From assembly GCF_050948215.1 (NCBI RefSeq), contig NW_027488930.1, forward strand, positions 142,042 to 206,041: DNA of 64,000 nucleotides, given 5' to 3'. Made by a program: the position numbers and the translations under genes. Under the pieces are notes generated by a model, which worked only from the letters and a program-made list of their open reading frames with translations, did not search any database and had not been told where the DNA came from. Shown piece by piece: positions 26,201-38,962 of this stretch. Each line of letters opens with the position of its first letter. Within the stretch, counting starts at the first letter, position 1. This DNA is from Halictus rubicundus (Eukaryota; Arthropoda; Insecta; Hymenoptera; Halictidae).

Positions 26201-29200
26201 GATAGAGGATAGGATAGGATATCGGATAGGATTGGATAGAGGATAGGATAGGATAGAGGATAGGATAGGATAGAGGATTGGATAGGATAGAGGATAGGAT
26301 AGGATAGTGGATAGGATAGGATAGAGGATAGGATAGGATAGAGGATAGGATAGGATAGAGGATAGGATAGGATAGAGGATCGGATAGGATAGACGATAGG
26401 ATAGGATAGAGGATAGGATAGGATAGACGATAGGATAGGATAGTGGATAGGATAGGATAGAGGATAGGATAGGATAGAGGATAGGATATGTTAGAGGATA
26501 GGATAGGATAGGATAGAGGATAGGATAGAGGATAGAGGATAGGATAGGATAGTGGATAGGATAGGATAGAGCAGACTATAGGGGATAGGATAGGATAGAG
26601 GATACGATAGGATAGAGGAAAGGATAGGATAGAGGATAGGATAGGATAGAGGATAGTATAGGATAGAGGATAGGATAGGATTGAGGATAGGATTGGTGAG
26701 AGGATAGGATAGGATAAAGGATAGGATAGGATAAACAATAGGATAGGAAAGAGGATAGGATAGGATAGAGAATGGGATAGAATAGAGGATAGGATCGGAT
26801 AGAGGATAGGATAGGATAGAGGATAGGATAGGAATAGAGGATAGGATAGGCTAGATGATAGGATAGGATAGAGGATAGGATAGGATAGAGGATAGTATAG
26901 GATAGAGGATAGGATAGGATAGAGGATAGGATAGGATAGAGGATAGGATAGAATAGAGGATAGGATAGGATAGGATAGAGGATAGGATAGAGGATAGAGG
27001 ATAGGATAGGATAGTGGATAGGATAGGATAGAGCAGACTATAGGGGATAGGATAGGATAGAGGATAGGATGGGATAGAGGATAGGATAGGATAGAGGATA
27101 GGATAGGATAGAGGATAGGATAGGATAGAGGATAGGATAGGATAGATGATATTATAGGATAGAGGATAGGATAGGATAGAGGATACGATATTATAGAGGA
27201 TAGGATAGTATAGACGATAGGATCGGATAGAGAATAGGACAGGGCATTGGATAGGAAAGAGGATAGGATAGGATAGAGGATAGGATAGGATATAGGATAG
27301 AATAGGATAGAGGATAGGATAGGATAGAGGATAGGATAGGATAGAGGATAGGATAGGATAGAGGATCGGATAGGATAGACGATAGGATAGGATAGAGGAT
27401 AGGATAGGATAGACGATAGGATAGGATAGTGGATAGGATAGGATAGAGGATAGGATATAATAGAGGATAGGATATGTTAGAGGATAGGATAGGATAGGAT
27501 AGAGGATAGGATAGAGGATAGAGGATAGGATAGGATAGTGGATAGGATAGGATAGAGCAGACTATAGGGGATAGGATAGGATAGAGGATACGATAGGATA
27601 GAGGAAAGGATAGGATAGAGGATAGGATAGGATAGAGGATAGTATAGGATAGAGGATAGGATAGGATTGAGGATAGGATTGGTGAGAGGATAGGATACGA
27701 TAAAGGATAGGATAGGATTGACAATAGGATAGGAAAGAGGATAGGATAGGATAGAGAATGGGATAGGATAGAGGATAGGATAGGATAGAGGATAGGATAG
27801 GATAGAGGATAGGATAGGATAGAGGATAGGATAGGCTAGAGGATAGGATAGGATAGAGGATAGGATAGGATAGAGGATAGTATAGGATAGAGGATAGGAT
27901 AGGATAGAGGATAGGATAGGATAGAGGATAGGATAGGATAGAGGATAGGATAGGATAGGATAGAGGATAGGATAGAGGATAGAGGATAGGATAGGATAGT
28001 GGATAGGATAGGATAGAGCAGACTATAGGGGATAGGATAGGATAGAGGATAGGATAGGATAGAGGATAGGATAGGATAGATGATATTATAGGATAGAGGA
28101 TAGGATAGGATAGAGGATACGATATTATAGAGGATAGGATAGTATAGACGATAGGATCGGATAGAGAATAGGACAGGGCATTGGATAGGAAAGAGGATAG
28201 GATAGGATAGAGGATAGGATAGGATATAGGATAGAATAGGATAGAGGATAGGATAGGATAGAGGATAGGATAGGATAGGATAGAGGATAGGATAGGATAG
28301 AGGATAGGATAGGATACAGGATAGGATAGGATAGAGGATAGGATAGGCTAGAGGATAGGATAGGATAGAGGATAGGATAGGATAGAGGATAGTATAGGAT
28401 AGAGGATAGGATAGGATAGAGGATAGGATAGGATAGAGGATAGGATATAATAGAGGATAGGATAGGATAGACGATAGGATATGATAGACGATAGGATAGG
28501 ATAGAGGATAGGATAGGATAGAGGATAGGATAGGATAGAGGATGGGATGGGATAAAGGATACGATACTATAGAGGATAGGATAGGATAGGATAGAGGATA
28601 TGATCGGATAGAGGATAGGATAGGATAGAGGATAGGATAGGATAGAGGATAGGATAGGATAGAGGATAGGATAGGATAGAGGATCGGATAGGATAGACGA
28701 TAGGATAGGATAGAGGATAGGATAGGATAGACGATAGGATAGGATAGTGTATAGGATAGGATAGAGGATAGGATAGGATAGAGGATAGGATATGTTAGAG
28801 GATAGGATAGGATAGGATAGAGGATAGGATAGAGGATAGAGGATAGAATAGGATAGTGGATAGGATAGGATAGAGCAGACTATAGGGGATAGGAAAGGAT
28901 AGAGCAGACTATAGGGGATAGGATAGGATAGAGGATACGATAGGATAGAGGAAAGGATAGGATAGAGGATAGGATAGGATAGAGGATAGTATAGGATAGA
29001 GGATAGGATAGGATTGAGGATAGGATAGGATAGAGGATAGGATAGGATAGAGGATAGGATAGGATAGAGGATAGGATAGGATAGGATAGAGGATAGGATA
29101 GGATAGAGGATAGGATAGGATAGAGGATAGGATAGGCTAGAGGATAGGATAGGATAGAGGATAGGATAGGATAGAGGATAGTATAGGATAGAGGATAGGA

Positions 29201-30449
29201 TAGGATAGAGGATACGATATTATGGAGGATAGGACAGTATAGACGATAGGATCGGATAGAGAATAGGACAGGGCATTGGATAGGAAAGAGGATATGATAG
29301 GATAGAGGATAGGATAGGATAGGGGATAGAATAGGATAGAGCATAGGATAGGATAGAGGATAGGATAGGATAGAGGATAGGATAGGATAGAGGATAGGAT
29401 AGGATAGAGGATAGGATAGGATAGAGGATAGGATAGGATAGAGGATAGGATAGGATAGAGGATAGGATAGGATAGAGGATAGGATAGGATAGAGGATAGG
29501 ATAGGATAGAGGATAGGATAGGATAGAGGATAGGATAGGATAGGATAGAGGATAGGATAGGATAGAGGATAGGATAGGATAGGGGATAGGATAGGATAGA
29601 GGATAGGATAGGATAAAGGTTTGGATAGGATAGAGGATTGGATAGGATAGAGGATACGAAATAGGATTGGATAGGATAGAGGATAGGATAGGAAAGAGGA
29701 TAGGATAGGATAGAGAATGGGATAGGATAGAGGATAGGATAGGATAGAGGATAGGATAGGATAGAGGATAGGATAGGATAGAGGATAGGATAGGATAGAG
29801 GATAGGATAGGATAGAGGATAGGATAGGATAGGATAGTGGATAGGATAGGATAGAGCAGACTATAGGGGATAGGATAGGATAGAGGATAGGATAGGATAG
29901 AGGATAGGATAGGATAGAGGATAGGATAGGATAGAGGATAGGATGGGATAGATGATATTATAGGATAGATGATATTATAGGATAGAGGATAGGATAGGAT
30001 AGAGGATAGGATAGTATAGACTATAGGATCGGATAGAGAATAGGACAGGGCATTGGATAGGAAAGAGGATAGGATAGGATAGAGGATAGGATAGGATATA
30101 GGATAGAATAGGATATAGGATAGGATAGGATAGAGGATACGATAGGATAGAGGAAAGGATAGGATAGAGGATAGGATAGGATAGAGGATAGTATAGGATA
30201 GAGGATAGGATAGGATTGAGGATAGGATTGGTGAGAGGATAGGATAGGATAAAGGATAGGATAGGATAGACATTAGGATAGGAAAGAGGATAGGATAGGA
30301 TAGAGAATGGGATAGGATAGAGGATTGGATAGGATAGAGGATAGGATAGGATAGAGGATAGGATAGGATAGAGGATAGGATAGGATAGAGGATAGGATAG
30401 GATAGAGGATAGGATAGGATAGAGGATAGGATAGGATAGAGGATAGGAT
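23211..30449 (+). repeat. Region VII: homogenised array with two recurring marker modules
   Basis: Mostly 17-mers, punctuated by the GGGCATTGGATA module (anchors 24,360, 26,001, 27,242, 28,176, 29,271, 30,048) and by GAGCAGACTATAGGGG (C of CAGAC at 24,220, 25,315, 25,742, 26,572, 27,034, 27,558, 28,019, 28,876, 28,905, 29,857). Blocks of about 0.9-1.6 kb between markers are rearranged copies of each other. The 26.0-kb block reappears at about 40.4, 42.6 and 52.1 kb. A perfect 13-copy run lies at 23,307-23,527. One odd single-base insertion (GGATAGGAATAGAGG) occurs near 26,833. No gene is visible. Confidence 0.8.
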
Positions 30450-30542
30450 AGGATAGGATAGAGGATAGGATAGAGGATAGAGGATAGGATAGGATAGTGG
30501 ATAGGATAGGATAGAGCAGACTATAGGGGATAGGATAGGATA

Positions 30543-30763
30543 GAGGATAGGATAGGATAGAGGATAGGATAGGATAGAGGATAGGATAGGATAGAGGATA
30601 GGATAGGATAGAGGATAGGATAGGATAGAGGATAGGATAGGATAGAGGATAGGATAGGATAGAGGATAGGATAGGATAGAGGATAGGATAGGATAGAGGA
30701 TAGGATAGGATAGAGGATAGGATAGGATAGAGGATAGGATAGGATAGAGGATAGGATAGGATA
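30543..30763 (+). repeat. Perfect run of thirteen 17-mers
   Basis: Thirteen exact monomers lie between a GAGCAGACTATAGGGG element and the GATGATATTATAGGATA monomer that opens a marker module. The 4,350-bp duplicate carries the same run at 34,893-35,113. Confidence 0.85.
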
Positions 30764-31212
30764 GATGATATTATAGGATAGAGGATAGGATAGGATTGAG
30801 GATACGATATTATAGAGGATAGGATAGTATAGACGATAGGATCGGATAGAGAATAGGACAGGGCATTGGATAGGAAAGAGGATAGGATAGGATAGAGGAT
30901 AGGATAGGATATAGGATAGAATAGGATAGAGGATAGGATAGGATAGAGGATAGGATAGGCTAGAGGATAGGATAGGATAGAGGATAGGATAGGATAGAGG
31001 ATAGTATAGGATAGAGGATAGGATAGGATAGAGGATAGGATAGGATAGAGGATAGGATAGGATAGATGATATTATAGGATAGAGGATAGGATAGGATAGA
31101 GGATACGATATTATAGAGGATAGGATAGTATAGACGATAGGATCGGATAGAGAATAGGACAGGGCATTGGATAGGAAAGAGGATAGGATAGGATAGAGGA
31201 TAGGATAGGATA

Positions 31213-31326
31213 GATGATATTATAGGATAGAGGATAGGATAGGATAGAGGATACGATATTATAGAGGATAGGATAGTATAGACGATAGGATCGGATAGAG
31301 AATAGGACAGGGCATTGGATAGGAAA
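31213..31326 (+). repeat. Marker module M (type copy): 114-bp chain of diverged monomers
   Basis: Best-defined copy of a module seen about 49 times right of 17.7 kb. In order it contains GATGATATTATAGGATA, a normal 17-mer, GAGGATACGATATTATA, GAGGATAGGATAGTATA and GACGATAGGATCGGATA, and then a 29-nt odd unit starting GAGAATAGGACAGGG and ending CATTGGATAGGAAA. Five 17-bp units plus 29 bp give 114 bp. GGGCATTGG anchors lie at 17,733, 20,111, 20,771, 23,205, 24,360, 26,001, 27,242, 28,176, 29,271, 30,048, 30,861, 31,162, 31,310, 31,965, 35,211, 35,512, 35,660, 36,315, 39,265, 40,403, 41,626, 42,650, 43,873, 45,225, 45,926, 46,717, 47,482, 48,162, 48,327, 48,987, 49,752, 50,771, 50,987, 52,142, 53,365, 54,717, 55,606, 56,307, 57,098, 57,863, 58,543, 58,708, 59,368, 60,133, 61,152, 61,368, 62,438, 62,586 and 63,484. 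Some copies lack the first one or two monomers. Confidence 0.85.
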
Positions 31327-34300
31327 GAGGATAGGATAGGATAGAGGATAGGATAGGATATAGCATAGAATAGGATAGAGGATAGGATAGGATAGAGGAT
31401 AGGATAGGATAGAGGATAGGATAGGATAGAGGATAGGATAGGATACAGGATAGGATAGGATAGAGGATAGGATAGGCTAGAGGATAGGATAGGATAGAGG
31501 ATAGGATAGGATAGAGGATAGGATAGGATAGAGGATAGGATAGGATAGAGGATAGGATAGGATAGAGGATCGGATAGGATAGACGATAGGATAGGATAGA
31601 GGATAGGATAGGATAGACGATAGGATAGGATAGTGTATAGGATAGGATAGAGGATAGGATAGGATAGAGGATAGGATATGTTAGAGGATAGGATAGGATA
31701 GGATAGAGGATAGGATAGAGGATAGAGGATAGAATAGGATAGTGGATAGGATAGGATAGAGCAGACTATAGGGGATAGGATAGGATAGAGCAGACTATAG
31801 GGGATAGGATAGGATAGAGGATACGATAGGATAGAGGAATGGATAGGATAGAGGATAGGATAGGATAGAGGATAGTATAGGATAGAGGATAGGATAGGAT
31901 AGAGGATACGATATTATGGAGGATAGGACAGTATAGACGATAGGATCGGATAGAGAATAGGACAGGGCATTGGATAGGAAAGAGGATAGGATAGGATAGA
32001 GGATAGGATAGGATAGAGGATAGGATAGGATAGAGCATAGGATAGGATAGAGGATAGGATAGGATGGAGGATAGGATAGGATAGAGGATACGATATGATG
32101 TGGGATTGGATCGGATAGAGGATACGATATGATAGAGGATAGGATAGGATAGAGAATTAGATAGGAATGACGATAGAGGATGCGATGTATGATAGGTTAT
32201 GATAGACGATGGGATAGCATAGAGGATAGAATAGTATAGAGGATAGGATAGGATAGAGGATAGGATAGGATAGAGGATAGGATAGAATGGAGGATAGGAT
32301 AGGATAGAGGATAGGATAGGATAGAGGATAGGATAGAGGATAGGATAGGATAGAGGATAGGATAGGGTACAGGATAGGAAAGGATAGAGGATAGGATAGG
32401 ATAGAGGATACGATACGATAGAGGATAGGATAGGATGGAGGATAGGATAGATGATACGATATAAGATGGAGGGTAGCGTAGGATAGAGGATAAGATGGGA
32501 TAGAGGATAGGATAGGATAGAGGATAAGATGGGATAGAGGATAGGATAGGATAGACGATAGAGGATAGGATGGATGATGGGATGTGATAGAGGATAGGAT
32601 AGGATAGAGAATAGGAGAGGATAGGAAACAGGATAGGATAGGATAGAGGATAGGATAGGATAGAGGATAGGATAGGATAGGGGATCGGGTAGGATAGAGG
32701 ATAGGATAGGATGGATGATAGGATATGACAGAGGATAGGATAGTATAGAGTATAGGATTGGATAGAGAATGGGATATGATTGGGATAGATAGATAGGATA
32801 GATAATAGAGTATAGGATTGGATAGAGGATACGATATGACAGTGGATAGGATAGGATAGACGATAGAGGATGCGAAGGATGATAGTATAGGATAGAGGAT
32901 ACGATATGATAGAGAATAGGATAGGATAGAGGATAAGATAGGAATGACGATAGAGGATCCGATGGATGATAGGTTATGATAGACGATAGGATAGCATAGA
33001 GGATAGGATAGTATAGAGGATAGGATAGGATAGAGGATAGGATAGGATAGAGGATAGGATAGAATGGAGGATAGGATAGGATAGAGGATAGGATAGGATA
33101 GAGGATAGGATAGGATAGAGGATAGGATAGGATACAGGATAGGAAAGGATAGAGGATAGGATGGATGATAGGATATGATAGAGGATAGAATAGGATTGAG
33201 GGTACGATTGGGTAGAGGAGAGGATAGGATAGGATAGAGGATGGGATGGGATAAAGGATACGATATTATAGAGGATAGGATAGGATAGGGGATAGGATAG
33301 GATAGAGGATAGGATAGGATAGAGGATAAGATAGGAATGACGATAGAGGATCCGATGGATGATAGGTTATGATAGACGATAGGATAGCATAGAGGATAGG
33401 ATAGTATAGAGGATAGGATAGGATAGAGGATAGGATAGGATAGAGGATAGGATAGAATGGAGGATAGGATAGGATAGAGGATAGGATAGGATAGAGGATA
33501 GGATAGGATAGAGGATAGGATAGGATACAGGATAGGAAAGGATAGAGGATAGGATGGATGATAGGATATGATAGAGGATAGAATAGGATTGAGGGTACGA
33601 TTGGGTAGAGGAGAGGATAGGATGGGATAGAGGATGGGATGGGATAAAGGATACGATATTATAGAGGATAGGATAGGATAGGGGATAGGATAGGATAGAG
33701 GATAGGATAGGATAGAAGATAGGATATGTTAGAGGATAGGATAGGATAGGATAGAGGATAGGATAGAGGATAGAGGATAGGATAGGATAGTGGATAGGAT
33801 AGGATAGACAATAGGATAGGAAAGAGGATAGGATAGGATAGAGGATAGGATAGGATAGAGGATAGGATAGGATAGAGGATAGGATAGGCTACAGGATAGG
33901 ATAGGATAGAGGATAGGATAGGATAGAGGATAGGATAATAGAGAAGGATAGAATGGGATAGAGGATAGGATAGAGGATAGGATAGGTTAGAGGATAGGAT
34001 ATGATAGAGGATAGGATAGGATAGAGGATAGGATAGGATAGAGGATAGGATAGGATAGAGGATAGGATAGGATTGAGGATAGGATTGGTGAGAGGATAGG
34101 ATAGGATAAAGGATAGGATAGGATAGACAATAGGATAGGAAAGAGGATAGGATAGGATAGAGAATGGGATAGGATAGAGGATAGGATAGGATAGGATAGG
34201 ATAGAGGATAGGATAGGATAGCGGATAGGATAGGATAGGATAGAGGATAGGATAGGATAGAGGATAGGATAGGATAGAGGATAGGATAGGATAGAGGATA

Positions 34301-34799
34301 GGATAGGATAGAGGATAGGATAGGATAGAGGATAGGATAGGATAGAGGATAGGATAGGATAGAGGATAGGATAGGATACAGGATAGGATAGGATAGAGGA
34401 TCGGATAGGATAGACGATAGGATAGGATAGTGGTTAGGATAGGATAGAGGATAAGATAGGATAGAGGATAGGATATGTTAGAGGATAGGATAGGATAGGA
34501 TAGAGGATAGGATAGAGGATAGAGGATAGGATAGGATAGTGGATAGGATAGGATAGACAATAGGATAGGAAAGAGGAAAGGATAGGATAGAGGATAGGAT
34601 AGGATAGAGGATACGAAATAGGATTGGATAGGATAGAGGATAGGATAGGAAAGAGGATAGGATAGGATAGAGAATGGGATAGGATAGAGGATAGGATAGG
34701 ATAGAGGATAGGATAGGATAGAGGATAGGATAGGATAGAGGATAGGATAGGATAGAGGATAGGATAGGATAGAGGATAGGATAGGATAGGATAGTGGAT

Positions 34800-37700
34800 A
34801 GGATAGGATAGAGGATAGGATAGAGGATAGAGGATAGGATAGGATAGTGGATAGGATAGGATAGAGCAGACTATAGGGGATAGGATAGGATAGAGGATAG
34901 GATAGGATAGAGGATAGGATAGGATAGAGGATAGGATAGGATAGAGGATAGGATAGGATAGAGGATAGGATAGGATAGAGGATAGGATAGGATAGAGGAT
35001 AGGATAGGATAGAGGATAGGATAGGATAGAGGATAGGATAGGATAGAGGATAGGATAGGATAGAGGATAGGATAGGATAGAGGATAGGATAGGATAGAGG
35101 ATAGGATAGGATAGATGATATTATAGGATAGAGGATAGGATAGGATTGAGGATACGATATTATAGAGGATAGGATAGTATAGACGATAGGATCGGATAGA
35201 GAATAGGACAGGGCATTGGATAGGAAAGAGGATAGGATAGGATAGAGGATAGGATAGGATATAGGATAGAATAGGATAGAGGATAGGATAGGATAGAGGA
35301 TAGGATAGGCTAGAGGATAGGATAGGATAGAGGATAGGATAGGATAGAGGATAGTATAGGATAGAGGATAGGATAGGATAGAGGATAGGATAGGATAGAG
35401 GATAGGATAGGATAGATGATATTATAGGATAGAGGATAGGATAGGATAGAGGATACGATATTATAGAGGATAGGATAGTATAGACGATAGGATCGGATAG
35501 AGAATAGGACAGGGCATTGGATAGGAAAGAGGATAGGATAGGATAGAGGATAGGATAGGATAGATGATATTATAGGATAGAGGATAGGATAGGATAGAGG
35601 ATACGATATTATAGAGGATAGGATAGTATAGACGATAGGATCGGATAGAGAATAGGACAGGGCATTGGATAGGAAAGAGGATAGGATAGGATAGAGGATA
35701 GGATAGGATATAGCATAGAATAGGATAGAGGATAGGATAGGATAGAGGATAGGATAGGATAGAGGATAGGATAGGATAGAGGATAGGATAGGATACAGGA
35801 TAGGATAGGATAGAGGATAGGATAGGCTAGAGGATAGGATAGGATAGAGGATAGGATAGGATAGAGGATAGGATAGGATAGAGGATAGGATAGGATAGAG
35901 GATAGGATAGGATAGAGGATCGGATAGGATAGACGATAGGATAGGATAGAGGATAGGATAGGATAGACGATAGGATAGGATAGTGTATAGGATAGGATAG
36001 AGGATAGGATAGGATAGAGGATAGGATATGTTAGAGGATAGGATAGGATAGGATAGAGGATAGGATAGAGGATAGAGGATAGAATAGGATAGTGGATAGG
36101 ATAGGATAGAGCAGACTATAGGGGATAGGATAGGATAGAGCAGACTATAGGGGATAGGATAGGATAGAGGATACGATAGGATAGAGGAATGGATAGGATA
36201 GAGGATAGGATAGGATAGAGGATAGTATAGGATAGAGGATAGGATAGGATAGAGGATACGATATTATGGAGGATAGGACAGTATAGACGATAGAATCGGA
36301 TAGAGAATAGGACAGGGCATTGGATAGGAAAGAGGATAGGATAGGATAGAGGATAGGATAGGATAGAGGATAGGATAGGATAGAGCATAGGATAGGATAG
36401 AGGATAGGATAGGATGGAGGATAGGATAGGATAGAGGATACGATATGATGTGGGATTGGATCGGATAGAGGATACGATATGATAGAGGATAGGATAGGAT
36501 AGAGAATTAGATAGGAATGACGATAGAGGATGCGATGTATGATAGGTTATGATAGACGATGGGATAGCATAGAGGATAGAATAGTATAGAGGATAGGATA
36601 GGATAGAGGATAGGATAGGATAGAGGATAGGATAGAATGGAGGATAGGATAGGATAGAGGATAGGATAGGATAGAGGATAGGATAGAGGATAGGATAGGA
36701 TAGAGGATAGGATAGGGTACAGGATAGGAAAGGATAGAGGATAGGATAGGATAGAGGATACGATACGATAGAGGATAGGATAGGATGGAGGATAGGATAG
36801 ATGATACGATATAAGATGGAGGGTAGCGTAGGATAGAGGATAAGATGGGATAGAGGATAGGATAGGATAGAGGATAAGATGGGATAGAGGATAGGATAGG
36901 ATAGACGATAGAGGATAGGATGGATGATGGGATGTGATAGAGGATAGGATAGGATAGAGAATAGGAGAGGATAGGAAACAGGATAGGATAGGATAGAGGA
37001 TAGGATAGGATAGAGGATAGGATAGGATAGGGGATCGGGTAGGATAGAGGATAGGATAGGATGGATGATAGGATATGACAGAGGATAGGATAGTATAGAG
37101 TATAGGATTGGATAGAGAATGGGATATGATTGGGATAGATAGATAGGATAGATAATAGAGTATAGGATTGGATAGAGGATACGATATGACAGTGGATAGG
37201 ATAGGATAGACGATAGAGGATGCGAAGGATGATAGTATAGGATAGAGGATACGATATGATAGAGAATAGGATAGGATAGAGGATAAGATAGGAATGACGA
37301 TAGAGGATCCGATGGATGATAGGTTATGATAGACGATAGGATAGCATAGAGGATAGGATAGTATAGAGGATAGGATAGGATAGAGGATAGGATAGGATAG
37401 AGGATAGGATAGAATGGAGGATAGGATAGGATAGAGGATAGGATAGGATAGAGGATAGGATAGGATAGAGGATAGGATAGGATACAGGATAGGAAAGGAT
37501 AGAGGATAGGATGGATGATAGGATATGATAGAGGATAGAATAGGATTGAGGGTACGATTGGGTAGAGGAGAGGATAGGATAGGATAGAGGATGGGATGGG
37601 ATAAAGGATACGATATTATAGAGGATAGGATAGGATAGGGGATAGGATAGGATAGAGGATAGGATAGGATAGAGGATAAGATAGGAATGACGATAGAGGA

Positions 37701-38962
37701 TCCGATGGATGATAGGTTATGATAGACGATAGGATAGCATAGAGGATAGGATAGTATAGAGGATAGGATAGGATAGAGGATAGGATAGGATAGAGGATAG
37801 GATAGAATGGAGGATAGGATAGGATAGAGGATAGGATAGGATAGAGGATAGGATAGGATAGAGGATAGGATAGGATACAGGATAGGAAAGGATAGAGGAT
37901 AGGATGGATGATAGGATATGATAGAGGATAGAATAGGATTGAGGGTACGATTGGGTAGAGGAGAGGATAGGATGGGATAGAGGATGGGATGGGATAAAGG
38001 ATACGATATTATAGAGGATAGGATAGGATAGGGGATAGGATAGGATAGAGGATAGGATAGGATAGAAGATAGGATATGTTAGAGGATAGGATAGGATAGG
38101 ATAGAGGATAGGATAGAGGATAGAGGATAGGATAGGATAGTGGATAGGATAGGATAGACAATAGGATAGGAAAGAGGATAGGATAGGATAGAGGATAGGA
38201 TAGGATAGAGGATAGGATAGGATAGAGGATAGGATAGGCTACAGGATAGGATAGGATAGAGGATAGGATAGGATAGAGGATAGGATAATAGAGAAGGATA
38301 GAATAGGATAGAGGATAGGATAGAGGATAGGATAGGTTAGAGGATAGGATATGATAGAGGATAGGATAGGATAGAGGATAGGATAGGATAGAGGATAGGA
38401 TAGGATAGAGGATAGGATAGGATTGAGGATAGGATTGGTGAGAGGATAGGATAGGATAAAGGATAGGATAGGATAGACAATAGGATAGGAAAGAGGATAG
38501 GATAGGATAGAGAATGGGATAGGATAGAGGATAGGATAGGATAGGATAGGATAGAGGATAGGATAGGATAGCGGATAGGATAGGATAGGATAGAGGATAG
38601 GATAGGATAGAGGATAGGATAGGATAGAGGATAGGATAGGATAGAGGATAGGATAGGATAGAGGATAGGATAGGATAGAGGATAGGATAGGATAGAGGAT
38701 AGGATAGGATAGAGGATAGGATAGGATACAGGATAGGATAGGATAGAGGATCGGATAGGATAGACGATAGGATAGGATAGTGGTTAGGATAGGATAGAGG
38801 ATAAGATAGGATAGAGGATAGGATATGTTAGAGGATAGGATAGGATAGGATAGAGGATAGGATAGAGGATAGAGGATAGGATAGGATAGTGGATAGGATA
38901 GGATAGACAATAGGATAGGAAAGAGGAAAGGATAGGATAGAGGATAGGATAGGATAGAGGAT
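34800..38962 (+). repeat. 4,350-bp tandem duplication, copy 2 (about 4,163 bp retained)
   Basis: This copy matches 30,450-34,612 at a constant offset of 4,350 bp with no indel that I could find. I noticed two substitutions: GATAGGATCGG in copy 1 is GATAGAATCGG here (near 36,294), and GAATGGGATA at 33,951 is GAATAGGATA at 38,301. The copies diverge near 34,612/38,962. Such similarity in a satellite means a very recent unequal exchange, or an assembly artefact. Confidence 0.88.

Larger units (their letters stand above)
30450..34799 (+). repeat. 4,350-bp tandem duplication, copy 1
   Basis: Many anchors recur exactly 4,350 bp downstream: CAGAC at 30,517 and 34,867; GGGCATTGG at 30,861, 31,162, 31,310 and 31,965 and again at 35,211, 35,512, 35,660 and 36,315. 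The first 1.6 kb is the homogenised marker-rich type. About 32,040-34,000 is old-type satellite like that at 14.5-16 kb and 18.2-19.8 kb (ATGATGTGGG, GGGTAGCG, GGATCCGATGG). The rest resembles 18.9-19.8 kb. Sequence 34,612-34,799, which includes GATACGAAATAGGATTGG, is present only in this copy. Confidence 0.88.
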
